64,000 nucleotides of DNA from Pantoea vagans (GTDB lineage: Bacteria > Pseudomonadota > Gammaproteobacteria > Enterobacterales > Enterobacteriaceae), in contig NZ_CP038853.1 in NCBI RefSeq assembly GCF_004792415.1, forward strand, positions 2,170,001 through 2,234,000. Reading direction: 5' to 3'. Numbering within the stretch: the stretch's first letter is position 1; every line of letters begins with the position of its first letter. Below the pieces are notes generated by a model. That model was not told the origin of the DNA, searched no databases, and saw nothing but the letters and a program-made list of their open reading frames with translations. Positions 56,343 to 64,000 of this stretch are shown here, one piece after another. The position numbers were made by a program, and so were the translations under genes.

Positions 56343-58001
56343 TCAGAAGGTCTGCCAGTTCTCATTGTCTGTCACAGCGACAGGCTGACGTTTTGGCACA
56401 GCAATCGCCTTCGCAACCGGCGCGGCAGAGAACGCTGCGTGCAGCGTGCCGGTTTTGAATACCGACACCGTTTTACGCAGGTAGCTCGCCTGCTCTTCCA
56501 GCGAGGCGGCGGCAGTGGCGGACTCCTCCACCAGCGCGGCGTTCTGCTGCGTCACCCCATCCATTTCTGAGACCGCAATGCAGACCTGCTCAATGCCCCG
56601 CGTCTGTTCGGTCGAGGAGGCCGCAATCTCTTCAATCAGCTGCGTCACACGACTCACCGACTTCACAATGCTCTCCATCGCGGTGCCCGCCTGTGCAGCA
56701 TGACCGGCACCGGTTTTGATCCTCTCCGCTGAGCGGTCAATCAGTCCGCGAATTTCCTGTGCGGCGCTGGCGCTGCGTCCGGCCAGCGAGCGCACCTCAC
56801 CCGCCACCACCGCAAATCCACGCCCCTGTTCACCGGCACGCGCGGCTTCAACCGCAGCGTTCAGCGCCAGAATATTGGTCTGGAAGGCGATGCTGTCGAT
56901 AATGGCGATAATACCGGCGATCTGATTCGAGCTTTCGCTGATCTGATCCATGTTGGCAATCACCCGGGCAACGGTCTCACCGCCCTGCAGTGCCGTAGCT
57001 GACGCCTCTTTCGACACCGTGGTCGCCTGCTGTGCATTGTCTGCGTTGAGCTTCACCGTCGAGGTGAGCTGCTCCATGCTGGCGGCGGTCTGTTCCAGCG
57101 CGGCTGCCTGCTGCTCGGTACGGGAGGAGAGATCGGTGCTGCCAGCAGAAATTTCCGCGGCACCGGTGAAAATAGAGCGGGTGGCGTCATCGACCGAAGT
57201 AATGGTCACGACCAGCGCATCACGCATCTGCTGCAACTCCTGAATCAGCTGGCCCATCTCGTTGCGGCCCTCATGCTGAATCGCAGAGGTTAAATCCCCG
57301 GCCGAGATAGCGCGCATGTGAGCGGTCAGTCTGGCCAGGGGGTTAATCAGCAGCTTCTGCAGCCCCACCCAGACTGCCACCCCAATCACGCCGGTGATAA
57401 GGCCGATGGCCAGCAGCGCCCAGAGTGCATCCGTCAGGCTGCGCTGGTTGTGCAGAGAGGTATCTTTCATCAGCTGGATGTTCACTGCACGCCAGGCCTC
57501 ATAGGCCGTGTCGAGCTGATCCTGTGCCGCCTGCGCTTCAAGGTTGCCATAGGCCGGGTAGTTGCCCTGCTTCAGAAAGGTGACAGAGGCCAGCATGGTG
57601 TCACGCATCTGCTGATAAGCAGTCTGAACCTGCGTCGACTGGGCTTCACTCTGTCCTGCTTTACGCGGCATCGCCTGCCACGCTTTAAAATCTGCATCCG
57701 CCTTTTCCGCTGACTGACCCGCCTGCTCCAGCAGCGCCGCCATCGCCGCCAGCGATTTAGGGTCCTGCTGATTTTTCAGGAAACGGATCGCCACGCGGTT
57801 GATGGTGACGCGGGTTTTAATCAGGGTTTTCACCGCATCACTCAGGTGCTGCTGCTGCAGCGTCAGCTGCTCGGCCGCCACGAAGTTTTTGTCGGCTTTT
57901 GACACACCGTTGTAGAACAGAAATCCGGTCAGGGTCAGTAACGTAATAAAGACGGCCAGCACCGCCAGAATACCGTGAGTTATTTTAAGATTTTTAAGCA
58001 T
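56343..58001 (-). CDS. Methyl-accepting chemotaxis protein
   Basis: 552-residue Tar/Tsr-type chemoreceptor. N-terminal membrane helix ([20 protein letters not shown]), periplasmic four-helix sensor (about 35-190), second membrane helix ([20 protein letters not shown]), HAMP domain, then a cytoplasmic coiled-coil signalling region with the tip [34 protein letters not shown]. The C-terminal pentapeptide NWQTF is the CheR/CheB tether (NWETF in E. coli), so it is a major, methylated receptor. Ligand not predictable. ATG behind a sigma-28 promoter candidate. Confidence 0.94.
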   Translation of the reverse strand: MLKNLKITHGILAVLAVFITLLTLTGFLFYNGVSKADKNFVAAEQLTLQQQHLSDAVKTLIKTRVTINRVAIRFLKNQQDPKSLAAMAALLEQAGQSAEKADADFKAWQAMPRKAGQSEAQSTQVQTAYQQMRDTMLASVTFLKQGNYPAYGNLEAQAAQDQLDTAYEAWRAVNIQLMKDTSLHNQRSLTDALWALLAIGLITGVIGVAVWVGLQKLLINPLARLTAHMRAISAGDLTSAIQHEGRNEMGQLIQELQQMRDALVVTITSVDDATRSIFTGAAEISAGSTDLSSRTEQQAAALEQTAASMEQLTSTVKLNADNAQQATTVSKEASATALQGGETVARVIANMDQISESSNQIAGIIAIIDSIAFQTNILALNAAVEAARAGEQGRGFAVVAGEVRSLAGRSASAAQEIRGLIDRSAERIKTGAGHAAQAGTAMESIVKSVSRVTQLIEEIAASSTEQTRGIEQVCIAVSEMDGVTQQNAALVEESATAAASLEEQASYLRKTVSVFKTGTLHAAFSAAPVAKAIAVPKRQPVAVTDNENWQTF

Positions 58002-58034
58002 GTCCGCAGACTCATATCAGAGAAGATAAAGCTG

Positions 58035-58061
58035 TTATCGGCCAGCGAGGAATTTATCTGA
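58035..58061 (-). promoter_or_regulatory. Candidate sigma-28 (FliA) promoter of the chemoreceptor gene
   Basis: Minus-strand GCCGATAA (58042-58035) is the exact FliA -10 word, 34 bp before the ATG. The -35 at the usual distance is weak (CTCAGATA-like). Confidence 0.55.
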
Positions 58062-58225
58062 GCGCAGTCGCAGAGAAGCCTGCTCTCCGCACCACACCGG
58101 ATGCTGCCAGCACGTCGTACTGCGCTGAAAAAAGGGTGTGACGCCGCCTGAACGCATTCGGCGCTTAACAAGCGACCCCGTGCTGTGGTTGAATTCGCCC
58201 CTTACATTTTTCGCACGTGGTTAAC

Positions 58226-59482
58226 ATGCATTACATTCAGAGTCTGATGAGTTTTATTGAGGGAAACCGGGTGCTGTCGATCGGCTTCAGCCTGCTGCTG
58301 CTGATCATGGCCGGAATGGTCACTCACCTGATCTGCAAATTTTTCATCGTCAAAGTGATCAGGAAGGTCTTTTTCAGCAGTCATAAAAAAGACGTTCCGC
58401 TGGATAAAGATGTCCGCCTCTCTCAGAAGCTGTCAAATTTTGTGCCGGTGATTGTGGTCTACAATTTCCTGCAATTTATGCCCGGCCTGCCTGAAAATCT
58501 GAAAGTGGCGATTCAGACCATCTGCGGCATTCTGTTTTTTGTCTATCTGTCGATCTTCTTCAACGAAGTGCTGGAGATTGTTAACAACTCCTACTCGCGC
58601 AAATCGAAGCGTAAGAATCACTCGATCAAAGGCTATATCCAGATTGGCAAAATCCTGGTGCATATCATCGCCGCGATCATGATTCTGGCGATTATGTCCA
58701 ACAAGTCGCCCGCGATTATTATCTCCTCGCTGGGTGCGGTCGCTGCGGTACTGATGCTGATCTTCCAGCATACACTGCTGTCGCTGGTGGCGAATATTCA
58801 GCTCTCCTCCAACGATGTCCTGCAACTGGGCGACTGGATTGAGATGCCGGACAGAAACATCAGCGGCGAGGTGATCGATATTGCGCTGCATACCATCACC
58901 ATCCGCAACTGGGACAACACCATCTCGCGCATTCCGACCAAGAACTTCCTGACCGAAACCTACACCAACTGGCAGGCGATGTTCTCCTCGGGCGCGCGCC
59001 GCATCATGCGCAGCTTTTATCTTGATCAGAAGTCGATCACCTTTGTGAATCAGGAGATGCTGCAGGCGATGAGCCAGCTCCGCCTCGCGGGCGAAACGAT
59101 CACTGAGCTGCTGGATGGACGGGATATCAATGCCGTCGGCGACCGCTGGTTTATGGAGAACGGCATCACCAATCTGATGGTGTTCCGTAAATTCCTGAGT
59201 GCCTGGCTGGCCCAGCGCGATGACATTATGAAAGAGATGTATATCGTGGTGCGGCCGCTGAAGCCGTCGCCGGATGGGCTGCCGGTGGAGATCTACTGCT
59301 TCACCTCATCCATTTTCTGGGCCGATTATGAAAATACTCAGGCGGCGATTTTTGAGTATATCTATGCCATGTCCCGGTTCTTTGAACTGCAGATTTACCA
59401 GCATCCGGCCGGGTCTGATTTCGCCCGTCTGGCGCAGCCGCGTCCCGTCAGCGGAGAGGCAGAGCCAAACGGCATGCCGTAA
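58226..59482 (+). CDS. ybdG: YbdG-type mechanosensitive (MscS-family) channel
   Basis: 418 residues from this ATG. N-terminal membrane helices (IGFSLLLLIMAGMVTHLICK, ILFFVYLSIFFNEVLEIVNN, ILVHIIAAIMILAIMS), then the pore/beta domain SSLGAVAAVLMLIFQHTLLS, VANIQLSSNDVLQLGDWIEM and DNTISRIPTKNFLTE. The inserted region and 415-residue length of E. coli YbdG (MscM-like, low conductance) match. The frame also allows a GTG at 58217; neither has a clear ribosome site. Protects against hypo-osmotic shock. Confidence 0.85.
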   Translation: MHYIQSLMSFIEGNRVLSIGFSLLLLIMAGMVTHLICKFFIVKVIRKVFFSSHKKDVPLDKDVRLSQKLSNFVPVIVVYNFLQFMPGLPENLKVAIQTICGILFFVYLSIFFNEVLEIVNNSYSRKSKRKNHSIKGYIQIGKILVHIIAAIMILAIMSNKSPAIIISSLGAVAAVLMLIFQHTLLSLVANIQLSSNDVLQLGDWIEMPDRNISGEVIDIALHTITIRNWDNTISRIPTKNFLTETYTNWQAMFSSGARRIMRSFYLDQKSITFVNQEMLQAMSQLRLAGETITELLDGRDINAVGDRWFMENGITNLMVFRKFLSAWLAQRDDIMKEMYIVVRPLKPSPDGLPVEIYCFTSSIFWADYENTQAAIFEYIYAMSRFFELQIYQHPAGSDFARLAQPRPVSGEAEPNGMP

Positions 59483-59540
59483 ACCGTGACCTGCTGTGGC
59501 GGTCCCGCACCGCCACGGTAGCTCGCTGTGGCTCAGATCA

Positions 59541-59837
59541 TTAACTTTTACTCAGCGCATAGTTCAGCACTTTGTCATTCTTCATCTGCACGGTCAGCGT
59601 CTGCCCTTCGGTAGTGTTCAGGGTGCGCGCCTCACTGTAGGTCCACTTCAGCAACCGCTGACCGTCCGGGTAAGGCGTCTCACTGTCAGGCTGACCAAAC
59701 AGCGAAATCAGCTGGGCTTTGGTCGTCTGACCGGCATGAATGTGCTGCAGATTACGGTTGTCCAGCCGGTGTCCGACCCGGTTAGAACAGGCGGAAATCA
59801 ACAGCAGCAGCGTGACTAACAGAACGCGTTTCCTCAC
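59541..59837 (-). CDS. BamE/SmpA-OmlA domain lipoprotein
   Basis: 98-residue lipoprotein from a GTG start (AAAGGATATTAC upstream). Signal VRKRVLLVTLLLLISACSNR with lipobox ISAC. Then HAGQTTKAQLISLFGQPDSE, the SmpA/OmlA motif, and TLTVQMKNDKVLNYALSKS. A beta-lactamase-inhibitor-like BamE fold; probably outer membrane. Not BamE itself by context. Divergent from treZ. Confidence 0.75.
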   Translation of the reverse strand: MRKRVLLVTLLLLISACSNRVGHRLDNRNLQHIHAGQTTKAQLISLFGQPDSETPYPDGQRLLKWTYSEARTLNTTEGQTLTVQMKNDKVLNYALSKS

Positions 59838-60265
59838 GTAATATCCTTTTGAAATGTTCAGCGCCGCAGATCCTCCAGCGTGACCTGCGCGATCGCGCTT
59901 AAGCTTATAGCGAATCCGCGCCATCCGGCAGGATTTTCTGGGCCTGCCCCCCATGATTTCCCCCGGTCAGAGGCCGATTCAGAGCAATTAACGCAAATTA
60001 ATGCGCCTGAACGGCCTGCCGCCCTGCGACTGCAACATCTTAGTCTATGATTACTCTCTGTATGCCGCGTGGAAGCGGTCTCACTTTTTCCTTCCCGCCG
60101 CATCACGCTGAATACCAGTCCAGCTTCCTGGCTGAAGAGGCGCGCCAGCCCACCTGGCATCCGGGTCTCACTGATTGCTTTACGATTTTTTGACGCTTAC
60201 GTCATCGACATCCTATTCGCGCGGTGGTCACCATCGCGTATTTCCAGGCTAAATGAGGCAACTGA
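59838..60265. other. Gap between the BamE-like lipoprotein and treZ
   Basis: 428 bp with no supported gene. CTATGAT near 60045 and CTATTCG near 60213 are weak RpoS-type -10 candidates that could drive treZ, expected of trehalose genes; not assigned further. ORFs through this part are shadows. Confidence 0.45.
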
Positions 60266-62050
60266 ATGGAATCCAAATCTTTTTCTAAAAGTTGGGGCGC
60301 TGAACGGGTTGCCAGTGACGAGGTGCGTTTCCGCCTCTGGGCAACCGGTCAGCAACGCGTGACGCTGCGTCTCGCCGGTAAAGATATTGAGATGACACCG
60401 CAGGCTGACGGCTGGTTTGAAGCCCAGGTTACCGGTGTGGCGGCGAATGCCGAATATGATTTTGTGCTGGCGGATGGCACGGCCGTGCCCGATCCCGCCG
60501 CCCGCGCCCAGAAAGCGGAGGTTAACGGTCCCTCACTGGTGATCGATCCTGACGCGTATCAGTGGCAGAACACCGGCTGGAAGGGTCGTCCGTGGACGGA
60601 GTCAGTGGTCTATGAACTGCACATCGGCACCTTTACCCAGGAAGGCACCTTCCGGGCGGCGATAGAGAAGCTGCCGATGCTGGCCGAAACCGGCATCACC
60701 ATGATTGAAGTGCTGCCGGTATCGCAGTTTGGCGGCAATCGCGGCTGGGGCTACGATGGCGTGCTGCTCTATGCACCGCATGCGGCTTACGGTTCGCCGG
60801 ATGATTTTAAAGCCTTTATCGATGCGGCACACGGTCTCGGCCTGTCGGTGGTGCTGGATATCGTGCTGAACCATTTCGGCCCGGAGGGCAACTATCTGCC
60901 GCTGCTCGCGCCGGACTTCTTCCATAAAGAGCGCCAGACGCCGTGGGGCGCCGGTATCGCCTATGACGTTGATGCGGTGCGCCGCTATATCGTGGAAGCG
61001 CCGCTCTACTGGCTGCAGGAGTTTAATCTGGATGGCCTGCGCTTTGATGCCATCGATCAGATTGACGATCCCAGCGAAAAGCATGTGCTGATTGAGATTG
61101 CCGAGCGCATCCGCGCTACCATTACCGATCGCCCCATTCACCTCACTACCGAAGATTGCCGAAACGTCACCTTCCTGCATCCGCGCGACGACAACGGAGA
61201 TGCTCCGCTGTTTAACGGCGAATGGAACGATGACTTCCATAACGCCGTACATGTGCTGGCAACCGGTGAAACCCACGCCTACTATCAGGACTTCGCTGAC
61301 CAGCCGGCGCAGCGGGTAGCGCGGGCGCTGGCAGAAGGCTTTGTCTATCAGGGCGAAGTCTCAGCACAGTCGGGCGAGCCGCGCGGCGTGAAGAGCAGCA
61401 GTCAGCCGCCGGTCGCCTTTGTCGACTTCATCCAGAACCATGACCAGACGGGCAACCGCGCGCAGGGCGAAAGGCTGGTCTCGCTGGCAGGGGCAGAGCG
61501 GACGCAGGTGCTGCTGGCCATGCTGCTGGTCTCGCCACACATTCCGCTGCTGTTTATGGGCGAAGAGTATGGCGAAACCCGACCATTCCTGTTCTTCACC
61601 GATTTCCACGGCGATCTGGCTAAAGCGGTGCGTGAAGGTCGCGCCCGGGAGTTTGAAGGCCATGCCGGTCACGGCGAAACGGTGCCGGATCCTAACGATG
61701 TCACCACCTTTGAACAGTCGAAACTCGACTGGCAGCGCACAGAAACGCCGGAAGGTCAGCAGTGGCTGGCACTGACGCGTCATCTGCTGGCGCTGCGTCA
61801 GGAACATATCGTGCCGCTGCTGCAGACCGCTGGCGGTGATGCCGGTCAGGTGGTGAAAACCGCAGACGATTTCCTGGCGGTGCGCTGGGACTTCCCGCAG
61901 GGCACGCTGTCACTGGCGTTGAACGTCGGCGACAGCACGCAGCCGATTCCCGATTTGCCGGGTGAAACGCTGTTTGCCTGGCCGCAGACCGCAACCGAAC
62001 TGATTCCCAACGCTATCGTGGTGCGTCTGGCTAAGAGAGAAGCAGAATGA
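60266..62050 (+). CDS. treZ: Malto-oligosyltrehalose trehalohydrolase TreZ
   Basis: Releases trehalose from maltooligosyl-trehalose made by TreY. GH13-family, 594 residues. N-terminal beta-domain (SKSWGAERVASDEVRFRLWA), then the (beta/alpha)8 barrel: VVLDIVLNHFGPEGNYL near 195, nucleophile Asp in DGLRFDAIDQI near 256, acid Glu in LTTEDCRNVTF near 293 and FIQNHDQTGNRAQG near 390. ATG preceded by GAGGCAACTGA. Ends ATGA-overlapped with treY. Confidence 0.95.
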   Translation: MESKSFSKSWGAERVASDEVRFRLWATGQQRVTLRLAGKDIEMTPQADGWFEAQVTGVAANAEYDFVLADGTAVPDPAARAQKAEVNGPSLVIDPDAYQWQNTGWKGRPWTESVVYELHIGTFTQEGTFRAAIEKLPMLAETGITMIEVLPVSQFGGNRGWGYDGVLLYAPHAAYGSPDDFKAFIDAAHGLGLSVVLDIVLNHFGPEGNYLPLLAPDFFHKERQTPWGAGIAYDVDAVRRYIVEAPLYWLQEFNLDGLRFDAIDQIDDPSEKHVLIEIAERIRATITDRPIHLTTEDCRNVTFLHPRDDNGDAPLFNGEWNDDFHNAVHVLATGETHAYYQDFADQPAQRVARALAEGFVYQGEVSAQSGEPRGVKSSSQPPVAFVDFIQNHDQTGNRAQGERLVSLAGAERTQVLLAMLLVSPHIPLLFMGEEYGETRPFLFFTDFHGDLAKAVREGRAREFEGHAGHGETVPDPNDVTTFEQSKLDWQRTETPEGQQWLALTRHLLALRQEHIVPLLQTAGGDAGQVVKTADDFLAVRWDFPQGTLSLALNVGDSTQPIPDLPGETLFAWPQTATELIPNAIVVRLAKREAE

Positions 62051-64000
62051 CTATTCCAACCGCAACGTACCGCATCCAGTTCCGCAACGGCATGACCTTT
62101 GACCGTGCGGCGGCGCTGGTGCCCTACCTGAAACAGCTGGGCATCAGCCATCTTTACGCCTCGCCGATCTTCAGCGCCACCGCTGAATCAACCCACGGCT
62201 ATGACGTGACCGACGTAAACCAGATCGAGCCATCGATTGGTGGCCGGGAAGGTTTTGACCGCATGGTGGCCGCGCTGAAAGCGGCCGGGCTGGAGCTGAT
62301 CCTCGACATCGTGCCGAATCATATGGCCGCCTCGCTGGAGAACCCGTGGTGGCACGACGTCATTGAACATGGCGAACAGAGTCGCTATGCCACTTATTTC
62401 GATATCGACTGGTCTCGTCGCCTGACGCTGCCGTTCCTCGGTGACACCTTTGAGGCGGTGCTGGAAAACGGTGATATCAGCGTGCAGCGCGATCCGCAGA
62501 CCGGCAAACCAGCGCTGGCCTACTTCGACAATTTCTATCCGCTGAAACCTGAGACCTGGCAGGATCGCGAAGAGGCGGTGCTCGCCCTGCGCGACGCCGC
62601 AGAGATCGCCGAGCTGCACGACCAGCAGCCGTGGCGACTGATGTCCTGGCGCGATGCGCCCAGCGACCTCTCCTATCGCCGCTTCTTTGAAGTGACCGGT
62701 CTGGTCGGCGTGCGCGTGGAAGACAAAGCCGTCTTTGATGCCGCGCAACAGCTGATCCTCGAACTGGTCCACAGCGGCGCGGTGCAGGGATTGCGCGTCG
62801 ACCACGTGGATGGTCTGGCCGATCCGCGCGGCTATCTGGAGCAGTTACGCCAGGCTGCCGGTCCCGACTGCTATCTCACCGTGGAGAAAATTCTTGGTGA
62901 CAATGAACAGTTACCGGACGAATGGCCGGTTTCCGGCACCACCGGCTATGAGTTTATGGCCGCGCTCGCCAATCTGCTGGTCGACAGCGCTCGCCTGAGC
63001 GGACTGCGTAAAGCCTATCAGGCCGTGATTGGCAAAACCGTCGACATGAAAGCGGAGCTGCGTGCCGCCAAGCTGCTGATGGCGAACCGCAACTTTGCCG
63101 GTGAATTTAACCGCTTACTGCAACTGGCACTGAAGATTGCCGCTGCAGAGGGCACGACTCAGCCGGAAGCGGAGCTGAAAAATGCGCTGCGTGAGCTGCT
63201 GGTCGCCTTCCCGGTTTACCGCACTTATGGCACGCCACAGGGCCTGACGCCCGCCGATACCGCGCTGCTGGACCAGGTGGTCAGCGAAGTGAAAGCCAGC
63301 GACCACGCGCCGGACACGCAGGCGCTCGATTTCCTGACCCGCATTCTGCGTGCAGAGCTGGGCGATTCCGCCCGTGACGATGCCACGCAGTTCCGCACCC
63401 GCTTCCAGCAGCTGACCGGCCCGCTGATGGCGAAATCGGTCGAGGACACCCTCTTCTTCCGCCAGCACATGGCGCTGGCGCTGAATGAAGTCGGCGCTGA
63501 ACCGCTGGCACGCCACTTCTCGCTGGATCAGTTCCATTCAGAGATGCAGGCGCGGCGCGAACATCAGCCCGATGCGCTGTCGGGTACCTCAACGCACGAC
63601 ACCAAGCGCGGCGAAGATGCCCGTGCGCGGCTCTATACCCTGACCGAAGCGCCACAGCGCTGGGCGGAGTGCGTCAGCCGCTGGCGGGAGATGAACAAAG
63701 ATCACGTCGTACGCCTGAAAGATGGCCCGGCACCGGAACCGGCCGTGGAGTGGATGCTGTATGAAGCGCTGGCCGGCGTCTGGCCGACCACCCTGCAGCC
63801 GCAGGATGCGGAAGGTCTGGCGGCGCTGGAAGCCCGCTTTGTGGTCTATGTTGAGAAAGCGATGCGTGAAGCCAAACTGCGCACCGACTGGGCCGACAAT
63901 AACGATGACTATGAAGAGGCGGTGCTGAGCTATGCGCGTCATCTGCTTGCGCCTGGCAACAGCGCCTTCCTGAATGATTTCTGCCAGTCGCTGCAACCCT
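62047..64000 (+). CDS. treY: Malto-oligosyltrehalose synthase TreY (3'-truncated by window edge)
   Basis: Converts the reducing end of maltodextrin or glycogen branches into an alpha,alpha-1,1 trehalosyl unit, which TreZ cuts off. The frame stays open for 651 codons to the window end; the full protein would be about 700-850 residues. GH13 motifs: LDIVPNHMAASLENPWWHDV near residue 93, LRVDHVDGLADPRGYLEQ near 249, TVEKILGDNEQLPDEWPVSG near 278 and GTSTHDTKRGEDAR near 515. Start overlaps the treZ stop (ATGA), so translation is coupled. Other glg/tre genes are probably outside the window. Confidence 0.94.
   Translation, partial: MTIPTATYRIQFRNGMTFDRAAALVPYLKQLGISHLYASPIFSATAESTHGYDVTDVNQIEPSIGGREGFDRMVAALKAAGLELILDIVPNHMAASLENPWWHDVIEHGEQSRYATYFDIDWSRRLTLPFLGDTFEAVLENGDISVQRDPQTGKPALAYFDNFYPLKPETWQDREEAVLALRDAAEIAELHDQQPWRLMSWRDAPSDLSYRRFFEVTGLVGVRVEDKAVFDAAQQLILELVHSGAVQGLRVDHVDGLADPRGYLEQLRQAAGPDCYLTVEKILGDNEQLPDEWPVSGTTGYEFMAALANLLVDSARLSGLRKAYQAVIGKTVDMKAELRAAKLLMANRNFAGEFNRLLQLALKIAAAEGTTQPEAELKNALRELLVAFPVYRTYGTPQGLTPADTALLDQVVSEVKASDHAPDTQALDFLTRILRAELGDSARDDATQFRTRFQQLTGPLMAKSVEDTLFFRQHMALALNEVGAEPLARHFSLDQFHSEMQARREHQPDALSGTSTHDTKRGEDARARLYTLTEAPQRWAECVSRWREMNKDHVVRLKDGPAPEPAVEWMLYEALAGVWPTTLQPQDAEGLAALEARFVVYVEKAMREAKLRTDWADNNDDYEEAVLSYARHLLAPGNSAFLNDFCQSLQP

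Overview
The window looks like a chromosomal segment of a gamma-proteobacterium of the order Enterobacterales, most likely Pantoea or a close Erwiniaceae relative. This is inferred from gene content and order and is not tested against a database. The left half carries blocks syntenic with the E. coli terminus region: tus, fumC, manA, ydgA; add, ydgJ; cnu, ydgK, rsxABCDGE, nth; dtpA, gstA; and pdxY, tyrS, pdxH, mliC. A tus gene at the left edge places the segment near the replication terminus. I saw no rRNA, tRNA, CRISPR array, transposase or prophage.

Layout. 1-7.6 kb: tus (5'-truncated by the window), fumC, manA, ydgA, add, ydgJ. 7.7-22 kb: a sugar-uptake block lying between ydgJ and cnu. 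It has araC, araH, araG and araF on the minus strand, araB and araA divergent, a repeat-rich gap, a GNAT gene, and the galactofuranose ABC genes yjfF, ytfT, ytfR, ytfQ. 22.6-30.5 kb: cnu, ydgK, the Rsx/Rnf electron-transport operon and nth. 30.7-35.1 kb: an HPP-family membrane protein, an MFS transporter plus a glucarate-dehydratase-like enolase, and a CTP-synthase-C-terminus-like protein. 35.8-41.4 kb: dtpA, gstA, pdxY, tyrS, pdxH, mliC.

41.5-56 kb is the accessory-looking, stress-flavoured part. It holds small lipoproteins, small YcgZ-like and YmgB/AriR-like connector proteins, a TetR regulator, umuDC with a LexA box, a manganese catalase interrupted by an amber codon, a stress-type short-chain dehydrogenase, a UvsE UV-damage endonuclease, an orphan XRE antitoxin-like gene, zinT with a Zur box, and katE. 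56.3-64 kb: a chemoreceptor, a YbdG-type mechanosensitive channel, a BamE-like lipoprotein, treZ, and the 5' part of treY, which runs off the right edge.

Working together: the ara genes import and begin L-arabinose catabolism, but araD is not in the window. The ytf genes import galactofuranose. Rsx returns SoxR to its reduced state and is coupled here to nth. umuDC, uvsE, katE and the catalase remnant concern DNA and oxidative damage. treZ and treY make trehalose from maltodextrin or glycogen ends.

Most notable: (1) the amber codon in the Mn-catalase frame lies exactly at the expected first Mn-ligand glutamate (residue 35); (2) a family of ~100 bp multi-stem palindromes occurs in three copies with compensating arm changes; (3) a shared TTGTAYAACTTTGCC motif lies upstream of the ycgZ-like and ariR-like genes, with a terminator-ended leader ahead of the latter; (4) two GalR-type operators 106 bp apart flank a CRP-like site upstream of ytfQ.
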